Of a DNA stretch of 5,925 bases, positions 1 through 5,925 are shown piece by piece. A program made the position numbers and the translations under genes. The stretch covers positions 1 to 5,925 of the forward strand of contig JBOHRF010000332.1 in assembly GCA_050732575.1 (NCBI GenBank), read 5' to 3'. Position 1 is the stretch's first letter, and every line of letters starts with the position of its first letter. The notes beneath the pieces are model-generated. The model was not told where the DNA came from, ran no database searches, and saw only the letters and a list, made by a program, of their open reading frames with translations. The DNA comes from JBBDWZ01 sp050732575 (GTDB lineage: Bacteria > Gemmatimonadota > Gemmatimonadetes > Longimicrobiales > RSA9).

Positions 1-59
1 AAGCTCAGGAACAGCCGAAAGCGAAAACGAAAAGCGAAAGCGAAAGCGTTAGGGATTGA
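1..59 (+). CDS. Possible 3' tail of an upstream CDS (nuoD expected by operon order)
   Basis: The frame beginning at base 3 is open from the left edge to a TGA at 57-59 and would encode a short polar tail reading AQEQPKAKTKSESESVRD. The stop overlaps a TTG at 56-58 as TTGA, like the ATGA overlaps at nuoF/nuoG and nuoI/nuoJ, which mildly favours this frame. However, all three frames are open for at least 50 bases here: one ends with TAG at 50-52, the other with TGA at 121-123. The residues are repeat-encoded and match no family I recognise. nuoD is suggested only because it normally precedes nuoE. The stretch may equally be intergenic. Confidence 0.25.
   Translation, partial: AQEQPKAKTKSESESVRD
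16..48 (+). repeat. CGAAAR hexamer microsatellite-like tract
   Basis: Five copies of a six-base unit CGAAAG/CGAAAA can be read at 16-21, 22-27, 28-33, 35-40 and 41-46, followed by a partial CG. A single extra G at 34 shifts the phase between the third and fourth copies. The tract is A-rich compared with the GC-rich surroundings. It lies just before nuoE, either in the tail of the upstream gene or in a short gap. Length changes here could alter the upstream gene's C-terminus but would not touch the nuoE domain. Confidence 0.7.
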
Positions 60-138
60 GGAACGTGAATTCAAGGACACAGCTGCAAGGTGGCAACCCC
101 GGGTGGGCGGGCGAGCTCGGTGAGTTCTCGCACCTGAC

Positions 139-143
139 GGAGG
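139..143 (+). promoter_or_regulatory. Strong Shine-Dalgarno before GTG 149 (nuoE start choice)
   Basis: GGAGG at 139-143, within a longer G run to 146, sits 5 bases before the GTG at 149. This is the best ribosome-binding signal near the 5' end of nuoE. The alternatives, TTG 56 and GTG 65, have only AGGG or GAGG placed very close (1-3 bases). It therefore favours GTG 149. An out-of-frame ATG at 147-149 shares the site, but its frame encodes nothing recognisable. Confidence 0.5.
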
Positions 144-148
144 GGGAT

Positions 149-850
149 GTGCGGGGCAGCGCGTACTTTGCGGGACGCCCCCTGGAAGGCGGCGCGGCGG
201 GCGGCGCCGGCGCCTACCCCTACCAGCTCGAGGAGCACGATGCCACGGCCGTCCTGTTCGCCGGTCCCTACCGAGAACGCCTCGACAAGATCCTGTCCCG
301 TTACCCCGATCAGCAGGGCGCCCTCATTCCTGCTCTCAATCTGGCGCACGAAATACGCGGGTTCCTGACCCCCGCCGATCTCGATACCGTGGCGCGCGAG
401 TTGGATCTTGCGCCCGCGTATGTGCGCGGCGTGGCCACGTTTTACACCATGTACAATCGACGTCCGGTGGGCCGCTTCTTCATCCAGGTTTGCACGAACG
501 TAGCCTGCAATCTGTGCGACGCCGATGACGTCATGGCTGCGTTTTGCGCGGCCACGGATACCGAACCCGGTCAGATGTCCGCGGACGGACTCTTCACGGT
601 GATGGAAGCCGAATGCCTGGGTGCGTGCGGCTTTCCCACGGCCGTGCAGATCGACGATCGGTACTTCGAGAATGTTACCGCCGAAGATGTGCCGCGCATT
701 GTCGAGCAACTCAGGGCGCGGGCGGGCGCGCGCGCACCCGCCACGGCGCTGGAGTTGGAAGGCGTACCCGAAGACATCCGGCGCACCGTGGATATCGCGA
801 CTGGCAACGGTCATGGGCAGGCCAGCGGTGCACCCGGGAAGGCGCACTGA
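149..850 (+). CDS. nuoE: NADH-quinone oxidoreductase subunit E (NuoE, 2Fe-2S cluster N1a)
   Basis: This is the 24-kDa-type subunit of the peripheral arm, which binds 2Fe-2S cluster N1a next to the FMN of NuoF. From GTG 149 the protein has 233 residues. A Gly/Ala-rich leader (about 1-36) is followed by a helical N-terminal part beginning FAGPYRERLDKILSRYP (37 on), the family signature GVATFYTMYNRRPVGR (94-109), and a thioredoxin-like domain. Its ligands are C115-x4-C120 and C156-x3-C160; C123 is extra. A Gly/Ala-rich tail of about 40 residues follows the domain. The family core is usually about 160-180 aa, so both ends are extended. GTG 149 is chosen for its strong Shine-Dalgarno and is the last standard start before the domain. 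TTG 56 (264 aa) and GTG 65 (261 aa) are also open in frame. nuoF begins 2 bp downstream. The family call is secure; the start is uncertain. Confidence 0.93.
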   Translation: MRGSAYFAGRPLEGGAAGGAGAYPYQLEEHDATAVLFAGPYRERLDKILSRYPDQQGALIPALNLAHEIRGFLTPADLDTVARELDLAPAYVRGVATFYTMYNRRPVGRFFIQVCTNVACNLCDADDVMAAFCAATDTEPGQMSADGLFTVMEAECLGACGFPTAVQIDDRYFENVTAEDVPRIVEQLRARAGARAPATALELEGVPEDIRRTVDIATGNGHGQASGAPGKAH

Positions 851-852
851 TC

Positions 853-2181
853 ATGGCCTACCCGTATCGCCACCCCAAAGAGACGCGCGTGCTGAGCGAG
901 TACTTGGGCGACCCGGCAGCACGTACCCTGGCGGGCTGGCGTGAGCGGGGCGGATACCAGGCACTGGAGAAAGTGCTGAGCATGACGTCCGTGGCCGTGG
1001 TGGATGAAGTGAAGCAAAGCGGATTGCGCGGACGGGGCGGCGCGGGCTTCCCGACCGGCATGAAGTGGAGCTTCTTCAAAGAAGACGGCAAGCCTCATTA
1101 CATGTTGATCAACGCCGACGAGTCGGAGCCGGGCGCCTTCAAGGATCGGGAGCTGATGCGCTGGACACCGCATCAGATGATCGAAGGGGCCATGATCGGC
1201 GCTCACGCCATCCGCGCCAAGCACGTCTACATCTACATTCGCGGTGAATTCTTCGAACCAGCGCAGGTAGTGGGCAGGGCCATTGAGGAGTTGTACGCGG
1301 CCAGGTTGGCGGGACCGGAATCACCCAGCGGCATTGACGTGACCGTGCACTTGGGTGCGGGCGCGTATATCTGCGGTGAAGAGACGGCGCTCATGAACTC
1401 ACTGGAAGGGCGGCGCGGCCAGCCGCGCATCAAGCCGCCCTATCCGGCAGTAAGCGGGGCATTCGGCATGCCCACCAACATCAACAACGTGGAAACGGTC
1501 TGCGCAGTGCCGCACATCATTAACCAGGGCGCCGCCTGGTACAAAGGCATGGGCACGGAGAAGAGTACGGGTACCAAGTTGTTCAACGTTTCCGGTCATG
1601 TAGTACGCCGCGGCAACTTCGAGTTTCCGCTCGGCTTCAGCCTGAAGGAGTTGATCTACGACGTATGCGGCGGCATCCGTGATGGCCGCAAGCTGAAAGC
1701 GGTGATACCGGGCGGCAGTTCGGTGCCCATCCTGTCGGCTGATGAGATCGACATCGCATTGGACTACGAGAGCGTGGCCAGGGCCGGCAGCATGCTGGGT
1801 ACGGCCTCCATCATCGTGATGGATGATGCAACCTGCATGGTCAAACAGGTACGGCGCATGGTGGACTTCTATGGACACGAGTCCTGCGGTCAGTGCACAC
1901 CGTGCCGCGAGGGCACGGTTTGGATGGCGAAGATCCTGCGCCGCATCGAAGAAGGGCAGGGCACAGAGGAGGACCTGAATGCACTGCTCGAGCTGGGTCG
2001 CAACATGACCGGCACCACCATCTGCGTGCTGAGCGACTCGGCGGCTGCGCCCACAGCCAGCTCGATCCAGAAATTCCGCGACGAGTACCTGGGACACATT
2101 CGCGATGGCGTATGTCCGGCCCGAGGAAACCCGGAAGGGCGGACGAGAGGAAGAGCGGAAGAGGTGCGGGTGGGCGCATGA
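853..2181 (+). CDS. nuoF: NADH-quinone oxidoreductase subunit F (NuoF, NADH/FMN site, cluster N3)
   Basis: NuoF is the 51-kDa-type catalytic subunit: it oxidises NADH by hydride transfer to FMN and passes electrons to 4Fe-4S cluster N3 on the cytoplasmic side. The protein is 442 residues, normal for the family. Visible motifs are the glycine-rich FMN/NADH loop GLRGRGGAGFPTGMKW (57-72), NADESEPG (87-94), GAGAYICGEETAL (168-180), and an SLBB-type segment around GGIRDGRKLKAVIPGGSS. The N3 ligands are C345-x2-C348-x2-C351 and C391. ATG 853 lies 2 bp after the nuoE stop, with GGGAAGG at 836-842 upstream. Earlier in-frame codons lie inside nuoE and encode nothing NuoF-like. The last 25 or so residues are Arg/Gly/Glu-rich, encoded by a purine-rich tract that also leads into nuoG. 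The stop overlaps the nuoG start as ATGA. Confidence 0.97.
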   Translation: MAYPYRHPKETRVLSEYLGDPAARTLAGWRERGGYQALEKVLSMTSVAVVDEVKQSGLRGRGGAGFPTGMKWSFFKEDGKPHYMLINADESEPGAFKDRELMRWTPHQMIEGAMIGAHAIRAKHVYIYIRGEFFEPAQVVGRAIEELYAARLAGPESPSGIDVTVHLGAGAYICGEETALMNSLEGRRGQPRIKPPYPAVSGAFGMPTNINNVETVCAVPHIINQGAAWYKGMGTEKSTGTKLFNVSGHVVRRGNFEFPLGFSLKELIYDVCGGIRDGRKLKAVIPGGSSVPILSADEIDIALDYESVARAGSMLGTASIIVMDDATCMVKQVRRMVDFYGHESCGQCTPCREGTVWMAKILRRIEEGQGTEEDLNALLELGRNMTGTTICVLSDSAAAPTASSIQKFRDEYLGHIRDGVCPARGNPEGRTRGRAEEVRVGA

Positions 2182-3791
2182 GCGAGAGCAAGATGGTCAA
2201 CTGCACGATCAACGGCCGTGCGCTCAGCATACCCGAGGGTACGCGCATCATTGAGGCGGCCGAGCAAATCGGCGTCGGCATTGCGCACTACTGCTATCAT
2301 CCCGCGCTTTCGGCGCCCGCCATGTGCCGGATGTGCCTGGTGGAGGTGCAGGGCGCGCCCAAACTCCAGCCAGCTTGCGTCACCACAGTGATGGAGGGCA
2401 ACGTCATTCTCACCGAGAGTGAGAAGGCCCGCGAAGCACGGACCGGCACGCTGGAATTCTACCTGGTCAATCACCCGCTGGATTGTCCGATCTGCGACGC
2501 CGCGGGCGAATGCAAGCTGCAAGATTACGTGTATGTGGAAGGGCGCAAACACGGCCGCTCGACAGAAGCCAAACGCGTGCTGGGTCAGGACGACTTTGGG
2601 GGCGACGTTCTGTACGATGGCGACCGTTGCATCATGTGCACCCGCTGCGTGCGCTTCATGCGCGAGATCGCAGGCAATGATGCGCTCTGTGTGGTGCAGC
2701 GCGGTCACCGGTCCATCATCGATACCTTCTTCGATCGGGGCGTAGAGGGCGACCTGTGGGCGGGCAACATCGTGGACATCTGCCCGGTCGGTGCGCTGCT
2801 CTCCAAAGATTTCCTGCACAAGGCGCGTGCCTGGGACCTGGATGGCGCGCCCTCCATCTGCCCCAACTGCTCACAGGGCTGCAACATCCGCATTGATACC
2901 CGTGACAATCTGGTGATGCGACTCAAGCCGCGTCTGAATCCGGACGTCAACTCGTACTGGATGTGTGACTACGGTCGCTATCGTTACGAATGGATGAACG
3001 CGGGCGACCGTATTGAAGCGCCACTCGTGCGCGATGGTGGCGGGAAGCTGGTAGCAACCGGTTGGTCGGCGGCCATCACTTCATTGTTGGAGCGGACAAG
3101 GGCGACGGCGAGGGCGACGGCGAGGGTTGTTGTATCGCCGTTTCATGCGACGGAAGACACGGCGCTCGCAGCGCGATTTGCTGCTGTCATGGGTGCTGGG
3201 CCGGAGCTGTTGTACCGATCCGAGCGGGCGGCGGACGAAATCGTGTGCCCGGGTTTTCCGAAGCTGGCGCGCCGGCGCGAATTGGCAGCCAATGGGCGCG
3301 GCCTGGAGATCGTGGGTTATCGCCGCGTGGGCGATGATGCGGGGCGCGGTGGACTGGATGATGGGGCCAGCGTCTTGCTCGTGCTGGGTGATCAACTCTC
3401 CGACCAACCGCACACCTTCGGCCAGAAAGCGGATTTGTTCATTTACGTCGGTCACACGCTGACACCCGCCGCGCGCAATGCCCACTTCGTATTGCCGGCC
3501 ACGACCTTCGCCGAACAGGAAGGCACGTTCGTGAATGTTGACGGACGCGTTCAGCGTTTCTGGCCCGCGCTGCAGCCGCCCGCGCTGGCGCGCCCGGCCT
3601 GGCAGATCCTGGGCGTGGCGCTTTCAGGCGTGGGTGACGGGGATGCGCCTGTGCACGCGGCCCAGGCGTTTGCCCGCCTGAGCGAACTGCACGATGAGTT
3701 TGCCGGACTCAGTTACGATGGGCTGGGCGTGCGCGGTGCGCTGATCAACAGCCGAATGAAGTTGAGCGCGGGCGGAGCGGAGGTGCGTTGA
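2178..3791 (+). CDS. nuoG: NADH-quinone oxidoreductase subunit G, compact form (NuoG; clusters N1b, N4, N5, N7)
   Basis: NuoG is the 75-kDa-type subunit that relays electrons from NuoF towards the quinone site. From ATG 2178 it has 537 residues, clearly shorter than E. coli NuoG (about 900) or Thermus Nqo3 (783). The N-terminal ferredoxin-like domain has C39, C50, C53 and C67 for 2Fe-2S N1b. H99-x3-C103-x2-C106-x5-C112 binds N5. C151-x2-C154-x2-C157 with C202-Pro binds N4. C228-x2-C231-x3-C235-x27-C263 matches the N7 site found in only part of the family. Residues from about 295 are a reduced molybdopterin-oxidoreductase-like region that keeps the VVVSPFHATEDTAL strand-loop and the motif EQEGTFVNVDGRVQR (446-460). 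A 12-bp tandem repeat encodes residues 308-316. The start overlaps the nuoF stop (ATGA), suggesting coupling; the local Shine-Dalgarno is weak or distant. I see no frameshift sign, so the short C-terminal region looks native. Confidence 0.95.
   Translation: MSESKMVNCTINGRALSIPEGTRIIEAAEQIGVGIAHYCYHPALSAPAMCRMCLVEVQGAPKLQPACVTTVMEGNVILTESEKAREARTGTLEFYLVNHPLDCPICDAAGECKLQDYVYVEGRKHGRSTEAKRVLGQDDFGGDVLYDGDRCIMCTRCVRFMREIAGNDALCVVQRGHRSIIDTFFDRGVEGDLWAGNIVDICPVGALLSKDFLHKARAWDLDGAPSICPNCSQGCNIRIDTRDNLVMRLKPRLNPDVNSYWMCDYGRYRYEWMNAGDRIEAPLVRDGGGKLVATGWSAAITSLLERTRATARATARVVVSPFHATEDTALAARFAAVMGAGPELLYRSERAADEIVCPGFPKLARRRELAANGRGLEIVGYRRVGDDAGRGGLDDGASVLLVLGDQLSDQPHTFGQKADLFIYVGHTLTPAARNAHFVLPATTFAEQEGTFVNVDGRVQRFWPALQPPALARPAWQILGVALSGVGDGDAPVHAAQAFARLSELHDEFAGLSYDGLGVRGALINSRMKLSAGGAEVR
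3099..3125 (+). repeat. In-frame 12-bp tandem repeat inside nuoG
   Basis: The unit AGGGCGACGGCG occurs twice in tandem (3099-3110, 3111-3122), followed by a third partial AGG. It is in frame and encodes Arg-Ala-Thr-Ala twice and a final Arg (NuoG residues 308-316). It falls in a predicted helix just before the first strand of the reduced C-terminal domain. Each unit also looks like two diverged hexamers (GGCGAC/GGCGAG), so a six-base periodicity is visible. Confidence 0.75.
3779..3784 (+). promoter_or_regulatory. Shine-Dalgarno GGAGGT for nuoH
   Basis: GGAGGT at 3779-3784, inside the last codons of nuoG, is 6 bases before ATG 3791. It supports ATG 3791 as the nuoH start rather than the in-frame TTG at 3788 directly before it. 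Confidence 0.7.
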
Positions 3792-5113
3792 TGCACGATC
3801 TGGGTGCGCTTACGCCAACCGCGTTTCTCATCACGTCCGGGATCAAGATCACAATCGTGTTCACGGTCATCATGTTGACCGTGGCCATGTTGACGTTAAT
3901 GGAGCGCAAGGTTTCCGCCTGGATGCAGGACCGTCTGGGTCCGAATCGAGTCGGCCCGGGTGGCCTGTTGCAGCCGATCGCTGATGGGGTCAAGAACATT
4001 CTCAAGGAAGAAACCTATCCGAGTCAGGCCTCACGCGTGTATTTCATTCTGGCGCCCATGATTTCAATTGTGCCGGCGCTCATCACGTTTGCCGTGATCC
4101 CGTTTGCCGCGCCGCTGCCCGTGCCCGGTCTCGGTCTGGTGGAAATGATCCTGGCCGACTTGCCCATTGGCATCCTGTATATCCTTGCGCTCACGGGCCT
4201 GGGTGTGTACGGCATAGTGATGGCGGGCTGGTCATCCAACAACAAATACGCGTTTCTGGGAGGCCTGCGCGCCAGCGCGCAAATGGTTAGCTACGAGGTT
4301 GGGCTGGGCATGAGCCTGATTCCGGTTTTCATGCTGGCCGGCAATGTCACGCTGACCGAAATCGTGTGGCAACAGCAGGAAGGATTGGGCTGGTGGTTTG
4401 CCTTCCCGCTGGGCCTGGCTTTCTTCCTGTTCGTGATTTCGTCTTTTGCGGAAACCAACCGCTTGCCCTTCGACCTGGCGGAAGCCGAGTCCGAGCTGAT
4501 CACCGGATATCACACCGAGTACTCCTCCATGAAGTTCAGCATGTTCTTCATTGCGGAATACGCAAACATGCTGACGGCATCGGCGCTCATGGCTACCCTC
4601 TTCCTGGGTGGATGGGATATTCCGTTCTGGCAGGGCGATGACATGCGCGTAGTGGGTGACGGCATGGTGCAGGGCGCCCATCCGACGGGGTGGAAAACGG
4701 TGCTCACGCTAGGCAGCTTTGCCACCAAGACGATCTTCTTTGTTTTTGTCTTCATGTGGGTGCGCTGGACGGTGCCCCGCTTCCGCTACGATCAGGTGAT
4801 GCACCTGGGGTGGAAGGTGATGTTGCCGGCCGCACTGGCGTTCATCACGCTGACCGGCACGACCATTCTGATCCTCGATCAGTTGGGGCTGCAGTTCGGT
4901 TTCGTGTACGGCTTGATCCTGACCGTGGTCAATACCCTGGCCTCGGGAATTTTCTTCTTCTGGCTGGATCGCGACCGTGTGATGAGTGGCTCGTACGCGC
5001 CCGATCGCGAGCGTTTGTTAGGCGAGCGGCGCTACGGTGACTCCGTGCATGGCGTGCCGGCCGAAGATGCCACCAGCCGGCCCCCGCGGCCGCGCAGCAC
5101 GGCCGGAGTCTGA
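3791..5113 (+). CDS. nuoH: NADH-quinone oxidoreductase subunit H (NuoH, quinone-site membrane subunit)
   Basis: NuoH (ND1-type) is the polytopic inner-membrane subunit that forms the quinone chamber with NuoB and NuoD and links the peripheral and membrane arms. From ATG 3791 it has 440 residues. The first membrane helix spans about 13-36. It is followed by the loop beginning ERKVSAWMQDRLGPNRVGPG (38-57) and QPIADGVKNILKEE (61-74). FAETNR (219-224) and the acidic loop PFDLAEAESELITGYHTEYS (226-245), and then RWTVPRFRYDQ (325-335), are all strongly conserved in the family. Further helices occur throughout. E. coli NuoH is about 325 aa. The extra length includes a hydrophilic loop at about 276-302 and a charged, proline-rich tail after W391 (about 393-440). 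The start overlaps the nuoG stop by one base (TGATG) and has a good Shine-Dalgarno. nuoI follows after 3 bp. Confidence 0.96.
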   Translation: MHDLGALTPTAFLITSGIKITIVFTVIMLTVAMLTLMERKVSAWMQDRLGPNRVGPGGLLQPIADGVKNILKEETYPSQASRVYFILAPMISIVPALITFAVIPFAAPLPVPGLGLVEMILADLPIGILYILALTGLGVYGIVMAGWSSNNKYAFLGGLRASAQMVSYEVGLGMSLIPVFMLAGNVTLTEIVWQQQEGLGWWFAFPLGLAFFLFVISSFAETNRLPFDLAEAESELITGYHTEYSSMKFSMFFIAEYANMLTASALMATLFLGGWDIPFWQGDDMRVVGDGMVQGAHPTGWKTVLTLGSFATKTIFFVFVFMWVRWTVPRFRYDQVMHLGWKVMLPAALAFITLTGTTILILDQLGLQFGFVYGLILTVVNTLASGIFFFWLDRDRVMSGSYAPDRERLLGERRYGDSVHGVPAEDATSRPPRPRSTAGV

Positions 5114-5116
5114 GTC

Positions 5117-5614
5117 ATGGCCATTACTGTGAAGACCGTAAGACGACCGCAGAGCCGGACATCCTATTTTCGAGCCACGCTGCGCGGCATGGCGCTCACC
5201 TTCAAGCACCTGGCCAATCCGCAGAAGGTGACGCTGCAATACCCGGAAGAGAAGCCGGATCTTTCGCCGCGCTGGCGCGGCACGCACGTCATGGCGAAAC
5301 ACGCCGATGGCCGGCCCAAATGTGTGGCCTGCGGCCTGTGCCCCACCATCTGCCCGGCCAACTGCATCCGCCTGGTGCCGGGTGAGGACGATCAGGGCAA
5401 CCGCTATCCGATCGTCTACGAGATCGATGAGTTCCGCTGCATCTTCTGTGGCATGTGCCAGGAAGTCTGCCCGGTAGAAGCGATCCACGTAGGTCAGGAC
5501 TTCGAGAACTCGGAGTACACGCGCGAGCGCTTCGTGTACGACCTGGATCGCCTGATGGCGCAGGACCATCCGGTGACCGACCTGTGGGATCCCAGCGATC
5601 CGCTCGGTCAATGA
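5117..5614 (+). CDS. nuoI: NADH-quinone oxidoreductase subunit I (NuoI, 2x 4Fe-4S ferredoxin type)
   Basis: NuoI (TYKY-type) carries clusters N6a and N6b and passes electrons from the NADH module towards N2 in NuoB. It has 165 residues, normal for the family. An amphipathic N-terminal stretch (about 14-40, FRATLRGMALTFKHL) precedes SPRWRGTHVM. Two ferredoxin motifs follow: C69-x2-C72-x2-C75-x3-C79-Pro and C108-x2-C111-x2-C114-x3-C118-Pro. By the crossed pattern of this fold, each cluster takes three ligands from one motif and the fourth from the other. C83 is additional. The C-terminal part contains ENSEYTRERFVYD, typical of the family. ATG 5117 lies 3 bp after the nuoH stop with GGAG at 5105-5108. 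The stop overlaps the nuoJ start as ATGA. Confidence 0.97.
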   Translation: MAITVKTVRRPQSRTSYFRATLRGMALTFKHLANPQKVTLQYPEEKPDLSPRWRGTHVMAKHADGRPKCVACGLCPTICPANCIRLVPGEDDQGNRYPIVYEIDEFRCIFCGMCQEVCPVEAIHVGQDFENSEYTRERFVYDLDRLMAQDHPVTDLWDPSDPLGQ

Positions 5615-5925
5615 ATTTCATTCTCCCCCCCATCAACGTAGCCGACCTGTTGTGGTGGGTCTTCGCATCCCTGGCGCTGGGCGGCGGGATCGGCATGATC
5701 ACACGCAAGAATCCGATTGCCAGTCTGCTGTTCCTGGTGTTGAGCTTTTTCAGCCTGGCCGCGCTTTACGTGTTATTGGGCGCGCACTTCATTGCCGCCA
5801 TTCAGGTGATTGTCTACGCAGGCGCCATCATGGTGCTGTTTCTGTTCGTCATCATGCTGCTCAACCTGGGCCACGACTACCAATCGGACCTGCGCGGCGG
5901 ACTCTGGATCGTGTGGGGCTTCACC
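5611..5925 (+). CDS. nuoJ: NADH-quinone oxidoreductase subunit J (NuoJ), 3'-truncated by window edge
   Basis: NuoJ (ND6-type) is a small membrane subunit of the proton-pumping arm, packed between NuoH/NuoA and NuoK. The 105 codons present stay open to the right edge, so the gene continues beyond the window. Hydrophobic helices are seen at about 11-30, 36-56 and 61-85. The third holds the family hallmark IQVIVYAGAIMVLFLFV (64-80), including the Tyr69 and Gly71 that correspond to the conserved pi-bulge region. RKNPIASLLFLVLSF (32-46) is also typical. The start ATG 5611 overlaps the nuoI stop (5612-5614), suggesting coupled translation. nuoK, L, M and N would be expected downstream but are outside the window. 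Confidence 0.95.
   Translation, partial: MNFILPPINVADLLWWVFASLALGGGIGMITRKNPIASLLFLVLSFFSLAALYVLLGAHFIAAIQVIVYAGAIMVLFLFVIMLLNLGHDYQSDLRGGLWIVWGFT

Noticed and set aside
147..368. Alternative + strand frame from ATG 147 within nuoE
   Set aside because: Its Arg/Pro/Ser-rich translation is a frame shadow. The ATG overlaps the likely GTG start of nuoE and shares its Shine-Dalgarno.
71..847. Long open frame on the minus strand opposite nuoE
   Set aside because: High-GC coding DNA commonly leaves the antisense frame open. The translation has no recognisable domain, and the + strand gene is certain.
1890..2819. 309-codon minus-strand open frame across nuoF/nuoG
   Set aside because: It spans two clearly coding + strand genes, has His/Ala/Arg-rich shadow composition and no family motif.
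3281..3293. Perfect short inverted repeat ATTGG-CAG-CCAAT
   Set aside because: Five-base arms inside conserved-frame nuoG coding sequence are expected by chance; there is no T run or regulatory context.
3058..3791. Shortened NuoG as a pseudogene or a frameshift product
   Set aside because: The frame stays open, the expected C-terminal motif around EQEGTFVNVDGRVQR is intact, and the stop is coupled to nuoH with a good Shine-Dalgarno. It reads as a compact native form.
5080..5110. GC-rich stretch at the end of nuoH as a possible terminator
   Set aside because: There is no clear stem-loop plus T run, it encodes the NuoH tail, and nuoI follows 3 bp after the stop, so a terminator would make no sense here.
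1..5925. Search for a hidden mobile element, CRISPR array, tRNA or novel defence system
   Set aside because: Nearly every base from 149 on is explained by nuo genes with only 2-3 bp gaps. There are no spaced direct repeats, tRNA-like folds or transposase motifs.

Overview
The window is a GC-rich (about 60% by eye) stretch of a bacterial operon for respiratory complex I (proton-pumping NADH:quinone oxidoreductase). All genes lie on the + strand in the classical order nuoE-nuoF-nuoG-nuoH-nuoI-nuoJ. nuoJ is cut by the right edge. The left 59 bases look like the last codons of an upstream gene, nuoD by operon convention, but too little is present to identify it.

Layout: a short CGAAAR hexamer-repeat tract (16-48) precedes nuoE (149-850, with alternative upstream starts at 56 and 65). 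nuoF (853-2181) follows after 2 bp. nuoG (2178-3791) overlaps nuoF through ATGA, and nuoH (3791-5113) overlaps the nuoG stop by one base (TGATG). nuoI (5117-5614) follows after 3 bp. nuoJ (from 5611) overlaps nuoI through ATGA. No non-coding stretch within the operon exceeds a few bases, and I see no promoter or terminator. The genes are evidently translated from one longer transcript.

How the genes work together: NuoE, NuoF and NuoG form the peripheral NADH-oxidising module. FMN in NuoF takes electrons from NADH and passes them along the Fe-S chain. The cysteine ligands for N1a (NuoE), N3 (NuoF) and N1b, N4, N5 and N7 (NuoG) are all visible. NuoI carries the two 4Fe-4S clusters (N6a, N6b) that lead towards the quinone site. 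NuoH forms the quinone-chamber membrane subunit and NuoJ belongs to the proton-translocating membrane arm.

Organism: an aerobic or facultatively respiring, GC-rich bacterium. The compact NuoG (537 aa) with a full N7 ligand set, and the long NuoH, recall complex I operons of Gemmatimonadota or Acidobacteriota-like lineages. This is an impression from memory, not a demonstrated assignment.

I do not see an undescribed system here. The window is a normal core-metabolism operon. Its points of interest are the shortened NuoG C-terminal domain, two short low-complexity repeat tracts, an uncertain nuoE start, and extensions on NuoE and NuoH.
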